From positions 62,001-126,000 of the forward strand of contig WRAQ01000002.1 in the NCBI GenBank assembly GCA_009780115.1: a DNA stretch of 64,000 nucleotides, in the 5' to 3' direction. This stretch comes from Lachnospiraceae bacterium. GTDB lineage: Bacteria; Bacillota; Clostridia; Lachnospirales; Lachnospiraceae. Positions within the stretch are counted from its first letter, which is position 1. Every line of letters starts with the position of its first letter. The notes under the pieces were generated by a model that saw only the letters and a list, made by a program, of their open reading frames with translations, made no database searches and had not been told where the DNA came from. This document shows positions 8,128 to 16,803 of this stretch, piece after piece. Position numbers and translations under genes: made by a program.

Positions 8128-9300
8128 TCAAATCCTCACCTTCTTCAAATAATACCCGAACATCCCATTCGCGGGTTTTCCGCCTTCACAATCGAAAACT
8201 TCAAAACCAAACATCATCGCCACACTTTTTTCCCGCTCATAGAATACACCGGGGACACCGATGTAATAATCTTCATTTTCTTTGCCTAGGATAATGTGCC
8301 TGTAATTATAAAACCCGTGTAATAAGAAGCTATTGTGAGCCAGTTGCTGATATTCACTATCCATAATGACAAAATCTTTTGGCTCAATAGAAATATAAAT
8401 ACGCTCGTCGGAATAGGGATTTACCTGTTTATAATTTTTCAGAAGTTGCTGCCATTTATCAGGTGTCATCCGAATCTCATGTAAAATTTGGCGGACACCT
8501 TCCTGCGTTGGCTGTTTAGCGGGGGTTGGGCCGGCATCGGCTACATGTTCAACGGAAGCCCGGGCGGTGGCATCGGCTACATGTTCAACGGAAGCCTGGA
8601 CGACGGCATCGGCTACATGTTCAACAGGAGCCCGGGAGGTGACTTCGACTATATGTTCAACAGGAGCCTGGACGGTGACTTCGGCTACATGTTCAGCCGC
8701 TTCAAGCTCACTTTCCGGCACTTCTGCGATAGGTTTTGCTTCTGCGATAGGTTTTGCTTCTGCGATAGGTTTTGCTACTGCGACGGGAATTACATCTATA
8801 ACAGGATTCACCTCAACGATGGATTCAGCACCTTCAACTTCATTCTCAACCGCTTTAACTTGATACTGCCATTCTTTACCGGCAGGTGCCGTCTCATACT
8901 GCTTTTTTTTAATGAGATTCGCATCCGCTGCTTTCGGCACAGTTTTAGACTCGGCAAAAGATTGCTTTGGTTTACATTCCTTGATTTTGCCAATGATATA
9001 TGTATTATCGCTGATAATAATCTTTATATTGCAAATATCTTCGAATTTTAAATGGTTTTCGATTTCTTTTTTAAAATTGCCGGTTCCGTTATTTAAATAA
9101 ATCTTTCCCAACGAAAGTGATTCATTATCACAATTGACAATGATTTCAAATTTATCCTTAGAATCATGTTTTTTCAAGTTAATCTGCATGTCCAGCATGA
9201 TCTTGGTGCCTCTTGACTCTAACTTAATGTGTCCGGCATTACTAACCCGCTTTTCATTTTCGATATATGAAAGATATAGCATCTTTTTTTTATAATTCAA
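8128..9300 (-). CDS. Repeat-containing protein with C-terminal DUF6128-like domain
   Basis: A 390-residue cytoplasmic protein of unknown function. Residues 1-115 form a beta-rich head. About 155-265 is a low-complexity linker of short Pro/Glu/Ala/Val repeats, including four KPIAE units and several VEHVADA units of about 13 residues. The last 120 residues form a conserved globular domain (WQQLLKNY, then NSFLLHGFYNYRHIILGK, then YYIGVPGVFYEREK). That last part resembles DUF6128 of Lachnospiraceae proteins, from memory. The TTG at 9300 is preferred as start because GGGAGGG lies 8 bases upstream; an ATG at 9336 has no ribosome site. The ribosome site lies inside the 3' arm of a strong hairpin (9307-9360). 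Confidence 0.65.
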   Translation of the reverse strand: MNYKKKMLYLSYIENEKRVSNAGHIKLESRGTKIMLDMQINLKKHDSKDKFEIIVNCDNESLSLGKIYLNNGTGNFKKEIENHLKFEDICNIKIIISDNTYIIGKIKECKPKQSFAESKTVPKAADANLIKKKQYETAPAGKEWQYQVKAVENEVEGAESIVEVNPVIDVIPVAVAKPIAEAKPIAEAKPIAEVPESELEAAEHVAEVTVQAPVEHIVEVTSRAPVEHVADAVVQASVEHVADATARASVEHVADAGPTPAKQPTQEGVRQILHEIRMTPDKWQQLLKNYKQVNPYSDERIYISIEPKDFVIMDSEYQQLAHNSFLLHGFYNYRHIILGKENEDYYIGVPGVFYEREKSVAMMFGFEVFDCEGGKPANGMFGYYLKKVRI

Positions 9301-9306
9301 ATTAAA

Positions 9307-9360
9307 AACCCTCCCTATATGTATTGATGTTTGCATACTATCTTATGCGTAGGGAGGGTT
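9307..9360 (-). promoter_or_regulatory. Hairpin that pairs with the ribosome site of the 9300 gene
   Basis: On the minus strand AACCCTCCCTA (9360-9350) is the exact complement of TAGGGAGGGTT (9317-9307). The second arm contains the GGGAGGG Shine-Dalgarno of the TTG start at 9300 and is followed by TTT. Between the arms is a smaller hairpin, GCATA..TATGC. The structure can act as a terminator for the upstream regulator gene, as a translation block, or both. It starts 25 bases after the stop codon at 9386. Confidence 0.65.
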
Positions 9361-9385
9361 AGATATGTTAGTGATTTGACTCAGG

Positions 9386-10474
9386 TTAAAACGTTATTGA
9401 TTCCAAATATTTCATATAACTTACGACCATCATCGCGATTTTGAAGGTTAGGGCATCGTCAAATATCCTGACGTCCAAACCGGTACTTTTTTCAAGTTTT
9501 TCAATCCGGTAAACAAGGGTATTACGATGGACAAAAAGCTGTCTTGATGTTTCGGAAACATTTAAGCTATTTTCAAAGAATTTATTTACTGTTGTTAGTA
9601 TTTCTTCATCAATCTCATTTGGATTTACATTACGGAAAATTTCATCGATAAATATCTTGCACAAATTCGCCGGTAATTGGTAAATTAAGCGGCCGATACC
9701 TAATGTATTGTAGGCGTTTACGTTTTTCTCAATATAAAAAATCTTGCCGACATCTAAGGCCATTGTTGCTTCTTTGTAGGATTTCGACACATCCCGCAAC
9801 TCCTGAATAATCGTCCCATAAGCTACCCGGACACTTAATAAGGCTTCCATGTTCATCATATCGGCGATAGTATGGGCAATTTGCTCTACATAGTCATAAT
9901 TATCATTTGAGGCTAAAGATTTAATAAGGATGATGTTTCGCTCATCAACCGCCGTTACATAATCACCGGCATGGTGCGAATACATACCACGCAACAACTC
10001 AATCGCGGAATTATCTTTTTCCGTACTAGTTTCAACCAAAATTACAACGCGTGGTACTACAACCTCAATATGAAGTTTTTTTGCCCGGTTATATACGTCA
10101 ACAAGTAAGAGGTTGTCCAAAATTAAATTTTGAAAAAAGCTGTTGCGGTCAAATTTTTCTTTGTAAGCAATCATTAGGTTTTGGATTTGGCTGACGGCAA
10201 TCCGGCCCACCATATATACTTCATCGGCTGTGCCAACGGCGTTTAAGATATAAGCAATTTCATCTTCATCCATAATTTTAAGCAGATGATTTGTACCTAT
10301 CACTTGACTATCGGCCGGCGAAGCAGCAAAATGCTTGATAATGTCTTTTGCAAGCGGCTCTTCTTCGCAAGTGGCCACAATAAGGGAGCCTTCCGAATCA
10401 AAGACGTATAGGTCTACTTTGGAAATTTGCTTTAGTTCGGTGATGCTGTTTTTGATGATTTGATTAGATATCAT
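9386..10474 (-). CDS. PucR/CdaR-family transcriptional regulator
   Basis: A 362-residue regulator. The N-terminal part (about 1-130) resembles the sugar-diacid sensor region. The middle (about 135-290) is the GGDEF-like CdaR/PucR domain. The C terminus (about 305-360) is the PucR helix-turn-helix, with the typical NVSETSRQLFVHRNTLVYRI and KLE motifs. Such proteins regulate carbohydrate or purine use. Its neighbour on the same strand is msmX, so control of sugar-uptake ATPase supply is a reasonable inference. The effector is unknown. The ATG at 10474 is preceded by AAAGGAATAA. Confidence 0.8.
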   Translation of the reverse strand: MISNQIIKNSITELKQISKVDLYVFDSEGSLIVATCEEEPLAKDIIKHFAASPADSQVIGTNHLLKIMDEDEIAYILNAVGTADEVYMVGRIAVSQIQNLMIAYKEKFDRNSFFQNLILDNLLLVDVYNRAKKLHIEVVVPRVVILVETSTEKDNSAIELLRGMYSHHAGDYVTAVDERNIILIKSLASNDNYDYVEQIAHTIADMMNMEALLSVRVAYGTIIQELRDVSKSYKEATMALDVGKIFYIEKNVNAYNTLGIGRLIYQLPANLCKIFIDEIFRNVNPNEIDEEILTTVNKFFENSLNVSETSRQLFVHRNTLVYRIEKLEKSTGLDVRIFDDALTFKIAMMVVSYMKYLESITF

Positions 10475-10517
10475 ATTTATTCCTTTATAATTTATAGAAT
10501 ATATTTATTTTATACTA

Positions 10518-10631
10518 GTAAGTCCGGTAATAAACTCTCTTCGTAGCTACGGCCTAATTCTTCTTCCTATACATTTTCTTTTGGGAAGAAGGCGGCCTAA
10601 TGCAACTGCGAGATGTTTTTACCTGACTTAC
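10518..10631. repeat. 114-bp palindromic repeat family, copy 1
   Basis: The terminal arms AGTAAGTCCGGTAA and TTACCTGACTTACT pair with one mismatch. The core contains the family blocks CTACGGCCTAAT, GGGAAGAAGGCGGCCTAA and CTGCGAGA. It lies between msmX and the cdaR-like gene, on the 5' side of the latter. Further copies are at 17782, 25009 and 63482, with a core-deleted copy at 27248. Confidence 0.85.
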
Positions 10632-10659
10632 TCCTATCAGTCATGTTCCATTTTAATAT

Positions 10660-10752
10660 ATCATGATTTACTTCGCAAATCATGCCCTCCGGGGATGCGC
10701 ACTAAAACTGCGCTGATATAATGTCTTAGCGACATTATATTATGATTTACTA
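10660..10752. repeat. 92-bp palindromic repeat, copy 2
   Basis: This copy matches 3416-3508. In both, an ATGATTT hairpin is followed by CATGCCCTCCGGGG, GATGCGCACTAA, ACTGCGCTGATATAATG and a TCTTARCGACATTATAT hairpin arm. Here it is followed at 10775-10845 by an unrelated long palindrome (GACACATCAGG and GAAAACAA against TTGTTTTCCTGCTGATATGTC, split by a CTGCTTCGCAG hairpin). Confidence 0.75.
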
Positions 10753-10854
10753 TACTTACAACTCCAGACTTACAGTCTGTCGTTGACACATCAGGTGAAA
10801 ACAAATGCCTGCTTCGCAGTCGCTTGTTTTCCTGCTGATATGTCATTATATCAT

Positions 10855-10896
10855 AGATAAAAAAAGAATGGGATAAAATTTTTATCCCATTCTTTG
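10855..10896 (-). terminator. Intrinsic terminator of msmX
   Basis: On the minus strand AAAGAATGGGATAAA pairs with TTTATCCCATTCTTT and is followed by a run of seven T. It starts about 30 bases after the msmX stop codon. Confidence 0.9.
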
Positions 10897-10926
10897 TATT
10901 GTTTAATAAAATTAGTTTCGCAAATC

Positions 10927-12036
10927 CTAGTTCGTGATAACTTGCTCGGTTTCTTTGTCGAAGATGTGGATTTTTTCGATATCGAAGGCAAATTTCACGG
11001 TATCGCCGGGCCTTGCAGTAGTGCGAGGGTCAACACGGGCAGTAATCGGGAACTCTTCAAGGTCAAAGTATAAGAATACTTCTGAACCAAGTAATTCGTA
11101 AACTTTAACGGTTGATTCAAAGACACATTTGGCGGTTTCGATGAACATTTCTGAATCATCAACGTCTTCCGGACGGATACCAAAGGTGACAGTCTTGCCA
11201 TTATAATTGCCGTCGATTAATTTCTTTGCTTTAGCAGGAGGAAGCGGAATGCTCTTTCCGGCAACTTCAATTGCTGCATCTTCGCCGGCGATTTTGATTA
11301 CGCCATCAAGGAAGTTCATCTGCGGTGAACCCATGAAACCGGCAACAAAAAGATTATTGGGTTTTTCATAAAGGTTACGCGGTGAATCAACCTGTTGGAC
11401 AAGGCCGTCTTTCATAACTACGATTCTGGTACCCAGAGTCATAGCTTCAGTCTGGTCATGGGTAACATAGATAATCGTGGTGCCAAGCCTCTGGTGCAAT
11501 TTTGCGATTTCGATACGCATTTGGACACGAAGTTTTGCATCAAGGTTTGAAAGCGGTTCGTCCATTAAGAAAACTTTGGGGTTACGGACGATCGCACGGC
11601 CCATTGCCACACGCTGTCTCTGACCACCGGACAATGCTTTCGGCTTACGGTCAAGGAGCGGGGTTAATTCAAGAATTTTCGCTGCTTCTTTAACCATTTT
11701 GTCAATTTCATCTTTTGGTACTTTGCGAAGTTTCAAGCCAAACGCCATATTGTCATAAACTGACATATGAGGATATAGGGCGTAGTTCTGGAATACCATC
11801 GCGATATCGCGGTCTTTTGGTTCAACGTCATTTACCAGACGGTCGCCAATGCGTAATTCACCGGCGGAAATGTCTTCCAGTCCGGCAATCATCCGCAGGG
11901 TTGTTGATTTTCCACAACCTGACGGGCCAACGAAAATGATAAACTCCTGATCAGCGATTTCTAAATTGAAATCCTTAACCGCTTCAAAACCATTTGGATA
12001 AACTTTAGTGATATTTTTTAGTGATAGACTTGCCAT
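10927..12036 (-). CDS. msmX: Sugar ABC transporter ATP-binding protein, MsmX/UgpC type
   Basis: The shared ATPase for oligosaccharide ABC importers. It has 369 residues, with Walker A GPSGCGKST (37-45), signature LSGGQRQR, Walker B VFLMDEPLSNLDAKLR and H-loop VTHDQ. The C-terminal TOBE/OB regulatory part begins around residue 240 (FVAGFMGSPQMNFLDG) and is typical of MalK/MsmX. AGGAGG precedes the ATG. No permease or binding-protein gene lies nearby, which is usual for MsmX because it serves several transporters. A dedicated terminator follows, so it is likely monocistronic. Confidence 0.93.
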   Translation of the reverse strand: MASLSLKNITKVYPNGFEAVKDFNLEIADQEFIIFVGPSGCGKSTTLRMIAGLEDISAGELRIGDRLVNDVEPKDRDIAMVFQNYALYPHMSVYDNMAFGLKLRKVPKDEIDKMVKEAAKILELTPLLDRKPKALSGGQRQRVAMGRAIVRNPKVFLMDEPLSNLDAKLRVQMRIEIAKLHQRLGTTIIYVTHDQTEAMTLGTRIVVMKDGLVQQVDSPRNLYEKPNNLFVAGFMGSPQMNFLDGVIKIAGEDAAIEVAGKSIPLPPAKAKKLIDGNYNGKTVTFGIRPEDVDDSEMFIETAKCVFESTVKVYELLGSEVFLYFDLEEFPITARVDPRTTARPGDTVKFAFDIEKIHIFDKETEQVITN

Positions 12037-12193
12037 TACTTTGCCTCCTTAAGGATACTTTTTGCCGGTACCTATGTACAGCATTAGATATATTATAGCG
12101 AAATCATGACTTTTTTACTATACCACTATTCCACAAAAATATTGCTTGCTAATGTAAAAATTGTTTATAATATCACAATTTTATACTTTTCCT

Positions 12194-12232
12194 AAAAAAA
12201 ATGCCCAATATTCTCGAATGAGTATTGGGCAT
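12194..12232 (-). terminator. Intrinsic terminator of the GGDEF-gene operon
   Basis: On the minus strand ATGCCCAATA pairs with TATTGGGCAT (12201-12232) and is followed by at least seven T. It lies about 25 bases after the stop codon at 12257. Confidence 0.9.
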
Positions 12233-12256
12233 GTTGTACATGGATTCGATATTCCT

Positions 12257-13762
12257 CTAATTTTTAATAACCACCGCATCAAAGGTATCGTGGTAAAAAG
12301 CGAGCTGATTTTTGCCCCGTTTTTTCGCCATATAAAGAGCCTGGTCAGCAGCTTTGTACATTGATTCGAAGTCTTTGCCGTCACGCGGGAAAATAGCAGC
12401 GCCGATACTGGCAGTTGCTGAATACTTGACATATTCACCAGCTTTGAAGTCATGGAAGAAACGGGCGACTTTTTCCGCTTCCCTGAGCAGATTTTCATCA
12501 TTATAGATATTCTTAAGCAAGATTATTAATTCATCGCCGCCGATCCGGCCAATAATATCGGTTGAGCGGAAAATCGGCGTGATTTGCTGGCCTAATGAAC
12601 GTAGGACCTCATCGCCAAAGGCATGCCCCATCGTATCGTTTATTTTCTTAAAATTATCTATATCAAGAACGAACATAATTGCCTGTTCATTCGGGTAAGC
12701 TTCCATATAATCCATTACTCTTCGTTCCGTTGCGACCTTGTTAAGCAAACCGGTTAAGAGGTCGGTATCAGCCTTTACCATCAACTCTTTCGTTTTCGAA
12801 GTATGGCGGAGTTTGGCAATCATATTAATTAGCACCATACAAATGGCAAAACCGCTGATTACCATCGCAAGCTGGAATAATGTCCTTCTGGTAAATTCCC
12901 AAACCCGGTTTTCTAGAAGTTCAACAAAATATTCATTAATACCAACCATAACAAACCAGTTGTTCATTGATAACGGGGTATAAACCAGAGAACGTTCTTC
13001 GCCGTCTAATGCGACTTTCATGGTATCCGAATATCCATTTTTGAGGCGGATATCCATTTTCCGTAATTCACCGCTATAGCTTCTTCTCAGTCTGTTAATC
13101 ACATCATCGGATATAAATTTGCTTACATAATCTTTATTGTGGGCAAGTACTTGATCATTGTCACTGCACACTAACAAGTATAAAATATCACCGTCAAAGT
13201 CAAATCTTTCAATACTTTTACCCATATTTTCAATTGGATAATAGGATATTACCGTTCTTCCGTTATAACCCGGCACCCTATTAACATAGATTATAGATTT
13301 GTACATTGACCCATCTATTCCATCATTTTCAATAAAGATAAATTTGTTGGGGCCGAGTTCCTGCAATTCGGAAAAATATGAAGTTCCGGACAGATTCACA
13401 TTTTTCCCTGTATTCGTAAAACCAAGACCGTTATCATCACATATAATTGCCATATATGCGTAGGAGTGAATATATATTGAGTTAAGCATATTAACTACTT
13501 CTTGCTTAGTATCTTCATCTGATTTTTCAATATTGTATATTGCTTCGGCGACCACTTTTGTTAAACCTGACATCACCGCAAGGTCACTTTCAAGTTCACC
13601 GGCGTATCGTTCAGAAACCACAATCAAATCTTTTGCAATTGAGGTGATAGCCATTTCGCCGCTCCGGTAATTGAAATTGATAATCATTCCGACAACAATT
13701 GCGATTAGAATAACCGTTGGCAGCATCCATTGAGTTATTATCTTATTTTTTTCTTCTTTCAT
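12257..13762 (-). CDS. Membrane diguanylate cyclase with extracytoplasmic Cache-type sensor
   Basis: A 501-residue protein with a membrane span near 13-33, an extracytoplasmic sensor of about 250 residues (Cache-like, with GTSYFSE and a long beta region), a second span near 285-308 and a C-terminal GGDEF domain. The domain keeps FVLDIDNFKKIND and the signature loop, but the latter reads GGDEL (408-412) instead of GGDEF or GGEEF. The inhibitory RxxD site (RSTD) lies five residues before it. Synthesis of c-di-GMP is likely but the variant fifth residue should be noted. ATG 13762 follows GGGAG. It lies last in a run with an HD-GYP phosphodiesterase gene. Confidence 0.85.
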   Translation of the reverse strand: MKEEKNKIITQWMLPTVILIAIVVGMIINFNYRSGEMAITSIAKDLIVVSERYAGELESDLAVMSGLTKVVAEAIYNIEKSDEDTKQEVVNMLNSIYIHSYAYMAIICDDNGLGFTNTGKNVNLSGTSYFSELQELGPNKFIFIENDGIDGSMYKSIIYVNRVPGYNGRTVISYYPIENMGKSIERFDFDGDILYLLVCSDNDQVLAHNKDYVSKFISDDVINRLRRSYSGELRKMDIRLKNGYSDTMKVALDGEERSLVYTPLSMNNWFVMVGINEYFVELLENRVWEFTRRTLFQLAMVISGFAICMVLINMIAKLRHTSKTKELMVKADTDLLTGLLNKVATERRVMDYMEAYPNEQAIMFVLDIDNFKKINDTMGHAFGDEVLRSLGQQITPIFRSTDIIGRIGGDELIILLKNIYNDENLLREAEKVARFFHDFKAGEYVKYSATASIGAAIFPRDGKDFESMYKAADQALYMAKKRGKNQLAFYHDTFDAVVIKN

Positions 13763-13796
13763 AAATTCTCCCAAATAGAAAATAGTTCATCAGGCT

Positions 13797-14465
13797 TCAT
13801 TCTTCATCTTCCGCCATTGATACCGACCAGGAATCAGCATCTATCTTCTCTTCTTCCGGTTCAAAACGCTTAAACGTCCCACTATAAAGCATTGCACACA
13901 GATAACCCGGGCCGGTAATCCCTAATAAAAATACGACCGGATACATATTAATACTTAAGGCTACCAGAAGGACCGGCAATACACAAGCTGCTATCATCAG
14001 GACTGTCCTTGGCAAATTAAGTATCGACATAAATAACGCATTCTTGAAGGTACCCCGAATCGTATTATTAAAACGGGCGAACAAAGGAAAAAGATACATC
14101 AATGTCATCGTACCGATTATTCCGCAGGCTAGCAGCGCTATCCGCAGCCAGTTTGCAAATTCAAATTCAGATGCGTTTATAATCCGCAAATCAATAATAA
14201 AAATAATAATAAGGATTATTACTATTAACCCGCTTATTGCCGTTTGCTTAAAATTCTCTCTAAATGATTTAAAAAATGGCGCTATAACATAACCTTCTTC
14301 TTTGCGGACCATTTTCAATAGGACGAAATGCATCGCTGTAATCGTTGGCCCGATCGTAATAATCGGAATACACATAACCAGTACCAGCAGGTTCAAAATC
14401 ATTAAGTCGGCCATCCGGCTAAGTGTTGCCATTAACGGACTATCTAAGCTAAAAAATCTACCCAT
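13797..14465 (-). CDS. YesL family membrane protein (DUF624)
   Basis: A 222-residue integral membrane protein. It has the DUF624 opening (MGRFFSLDSPLMATLSRMAD) and the family's PTITAMH segment, then about five or six hydrophobic spans and an acidic C-terminal tail. DUF624 proteins are common beside carbohydrate regulators and transporters in Firmicutes, but their role is unknown. Its start overlaps the stop of the HD-GYP gene by 8 bases (ATGGGTAG), which points to translational coupling. Confidence 0.85.
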   Translation of the reverse strand: MGRFFSLDSPLMATLSRMADLMILNLLVLVMCIPIITIGPTITAMHFVLLKMVRKEEGYVIAPFFKSFRENFKQTAISGLIVIILIIIFIIDLRIINASEFEFANWLRIALLACGIIGTMTLMYLFPLFARFNNTIRGTFKNALFMSILNLPRTVLMIAACVLPVLLVALSINMYPVVFLLGITGPGYLCAMLYSGTFKRFEPEEEKIDADSWSVSMAEDEE

Positions 14466-15708
14466 CTGTTTCCTTTATACTCTTGTATTGCTCATTGAGC
14501 TTATTAAAATTGCTAAGAATCTCATTTGACCGCTCTTCTGTATATTTAGCAATTTCATCAAATTTCTCGGTAAATACTTTTGATACTGCGGTACTAAATC
14601 CGCCTGATTCAGTCTGCCGCTTCACTTTATTAATTATACTTTCTTTATTAACCGGCGGTTTCATCATAACAGCGGCCGCATCGGCAAATTGTAAAATCAA
14701 CTGCGACAAATTCATTTGCTTTTCAGTCATCCGGCGGGGGTACCCTTTTCCGTCAACCCGCTCATGATGAGTGGCAGCAATAATGACAATATCCCGTTTC
14801 ATCCGGTCTTTTAGCAATTGCTCCATTAATAACGTATGTTGCGCTAACTTTTCTAAGTAAATGGTCGAAAGGTCCGGCGGGCTTTCAAGCCATTCTTTCC
14901 GGAAAGCCATATAACCAATGTCATGAATATAAGCTGCGTAAAGCAAATTCTTCCGCTGGACGGCATCCAATTTCATTAATAGGCCAAGTTTTTCACATAA
15001 CGCGACACAAACCGCCGCGTTGTTTATCATTATATTACTTTTCAGTGCTAAGGTAAACATTATTAATTCAAGTGACTTTTCTTTTTCTTCATTCGTCAGA
15101 ATAAAGAAATCCATCAATTCATTTATTTCTTGCAAATAAGCACGTGAATTGATTTTCTCAAATAAATTATGTTCTTGATTCGCCTTACAAAATAAGTCAA
15201 AAGCTTCCGGTGAAAATTTCGTACCGACATTCTTTTTAAAAATATCCAAACTGAATTTTCCACCAAGCGATTCTTTGTAAATATCAATCGCTTCCGCCAA
15301 ATTAATTAATGATGCCAACTCACTTTGAGCAAATTCCAGTTTCGCTAAAGCAGCATAATCGGTATGGTGAAATAATATTACTTCGGCAAGATCACCAACC
15401 GTTGACATTTTTTCTAAAAATAACCGTCCGTAAAGACTATGGTCACGATGATTTTTTGTTTCAAAACGAATCATTTGTTCCATATCATCCGTTTTGTAAG
15501 CGCCTATATCATGAAATGTGGTAAAATAAACGATGTCGGCAAGCTCGAAATTTTCATATTGAACTCTTTGTCCGAGCCGGTTTTTTTGCTGTAACATCAT
15601 ATAAACATAATAAGCAACTTTGCCGCCATGAACAATCGGCCGGCGGTCAAATAGCTTTAAAGTATCGCGGAGCAAATAAAAAATGTCTTTGCTGTGGATA
15701 TACTCCAT
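14458..15708 (-). CDS. Tandem HD-domain protein with C-terminal HD-GYP phosphodiesterase domain
   Basis: A soluble protein of 416 residues with two HD-type halves. The N-terminal half has HGGKVAYYVY and TTFHDIGAYK, followed by an H-H-x pattern at FHHTDY. The C-terminal half has YIHDIGYMAF, then ATHHERVDGKGYP, which is the full HD-GYP signature expected of c-di-GMP phosphodiesterases. The start ATG 15708 follows AAAGG by about 10 bases. It sits 13 bp after a GNAT gene and overlaps yesL. The GGDEF protein two genes downstream makes a synthase/hydrolase pair likely. Confidence 0.85.
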   Translation of the reverse strand: MEYIHSKDIFYLLRDTLKLFDRRPIVHGGKVAYYVYMMLQQKNRLGQRVQYENFELADIVYFTTFHDIGAYKTDDMEQMIRFETKNHRDHSLYGRLFLEKMSTVGDLAEVILFHHTDYAALAKLEFAQSELASLINLAEAIDIYKESLGGKFSLDIFKKNVGTKFSPEAFDLFCKANQEHNLFEKINSRAYLQEINELMDFFILTNEEKEKSLELIMFTLALKSNIMINNAAVCVALCEKLGLLMKLDAVQRKNLLYAAYIHDIGYMAFRKEWLESPPDLSTIYLEKLAQHTLLMEQLLKDRMKRDIVIIAATHHERVDGKGYPRRMTEKQMNLSQLILQFADAAAVMMKPPVNKESIINKVKRQTESGGFSTAVSKVFTEKFDEIAKYTEERSNEILSNFNKLNEQYKSIKETDG

Positions 15709-15721
15709 TATGGCTGCCTTT

Positions 15722-16198
15722 CTAGAACTGTATCTCCATAGGCGTATATCTTATTCCATCAGACTGGGCCTCCGGCCCCAAATCCCTGAATCCGATTCTA
15801 TGATAAAAATCTACTCCGTATGGCGATGCGTTTACCGTAATACGCCGCTCCCCCGCTTCATTTTTCAAATAGCGGCAAAGATGTGCAACCAGCGCCCTGC
15901 CTACTCCCATAAAATGATACTGTTCTTCCACAAATAAAAGTGAAATATGTGTTTTATCACGGAGCGTGACCATACCAACTATCTTTTCTTCGTAAACTGC
16001 CACCAACATTTGGTATGAACCCATTTCAAACATTCTTTTCAATGTTGAGTCGGTGATAAAATTTTCAAAGCTTTTGACACCTTCCGGAAGATAAACCGGT
16101 GCTTCAAAAACTAAAAAAGTCTTCCATACCAGTGTCATCGCTTCATCCCACTCATCACTACGGGCAAATCTTATGCGGCACGGAAGCGAATTTTCCAT
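15722..16198 (-). CDS. GNAT family N-acetyltransferase
   Basis: A 158-residue single-domain acetyltransferase. The acetyl-CoA binding region is visible as HISLLFVEEQYHFMGVGRAL, followed by the late GNAT strand with FYHRIGFRDLG. The substrate is unknown. CAGGAG lies 6 bases before the ATG. An 8-bp hairpin (ATGGTACT/AGTACCAT, 16212-16229) sits directly against that ribosome site. Confidence 0.85.
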   Translation of the reverse strand: MENSLPCRIRFARSDEWDEAMTLVWKTFLVFEAPVYLPEGVKSFENFITDSTLKRMFEMGSYQMLVAVYEEKIVGMVTLRDKTHISLLFVEEQYHFMGVGRALVAHLCRYLKNEAGERRITVNASPYGVDFYHRIGFRDLGPEAQSDGIRYTPMEIQF

Positions 16199-16271
16199 TG
16201 CAAACTCCTGTATGGTACTTCAGTACCATTATTTTCAGTATATATTATATGCTGACAAAAAGCAATAGTTA

Positions 16272-16802
16272 TTATCTGAAACTATTTATTAAATCTTTGA
16301 AAAAATCGCTGATCATCCGAAAAAATTCATTGATTGCATTCCGGATCGCACTTCCAATTGAGTCTTTAACCGCATCAAATATCAACTCTTCTGCATGGTC
16401 GATAAAATTGATACCATATTCCTGATACATCGATTTGGCTTTTCCAATAATCCGTTCGCTGTTAAAGCCCATATCCTCAAGCGTTGTCGCCAACTCAACC
16501 ATGCTTTTAATCTGTTGTTCGCTTAATTCGCCGCTGACTTTGAATTTATCCTTACCTTCTTTGATGGCATTCTCGATTCCGGATTCTGATTCAAGGCTGC
16601 CTTCAGCAATTTTATCCTGGATAAAATCAAACGCTTCCGTAACTGTTTTGTCATCAACATCGGAAAATAGCTCTTTAAATTGATCTTTATATTCAGATAA
16701 AAAATCAAAAGCACCGCTATTGGCATAAACCGTAACGCTTCCGGACGGGCCGGCGGCGGTAAAGAAAAATATAAGTAATAAAAATATTGATATCCGTTTC
16801 AT
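16272..16802 (-). CDS. Secreted or membrane-anchored helical protein of unknown function
   Basis: A protein of 176 residues from ATG 16802, which is 1 base after the stop of the hydrolase gene. A signal peptide (MKRISIFLLLIFFFTAAGPS) ends near residue 28 after VYANS. The rest is predicted to be mostly amphipathic helix rich in Asp, Glu, Lys and Phe, with a more hydrophobic C terminus (AINEFFRMISDFFKDLINSF). I recognise no family. Tight coupling to the lipase-like gene upstream suggests a shared envelope-related job, which is only inference. Confidence 0.7.
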   Translation of the reverse strand: MKRISIFLLLIFFFTAAGPSGSVTVYANSGAFDFLSEYKDQFKELFSDVDDKTVTEAFDFIQDKIAEGSLESESGIENAIKEGKDKFKVSGELSEQQIKSMVELATTLEDMGFNSERIIGKAKSMYQEYGINFIDHAEELIFDAVKDSIGSAIRNAINEFFRMISDFFKDLINSFR

Positions 16803-16803
16803 T

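Noticed and set aside
8560..8800. Possible CRISPR-like spaced repeats
   Set aside because: The repeats are contiguous, in frame and coding; there are no unique spacers of constant length and no cas genes.
8488..9051. Open frame of 187 codons on the plus strand with repeated FMFNGSPGG-like units
   Set aside because: It is the complement of the repeat linker of the real minus-strand gene, has no ribosome site and owes its length to the repeats.
10661..10846. 61-codon minus-strand open frame in the repeats downstream of msmX
   Set aside because: It consists of palindromic repeat sequence with no ribosome site.
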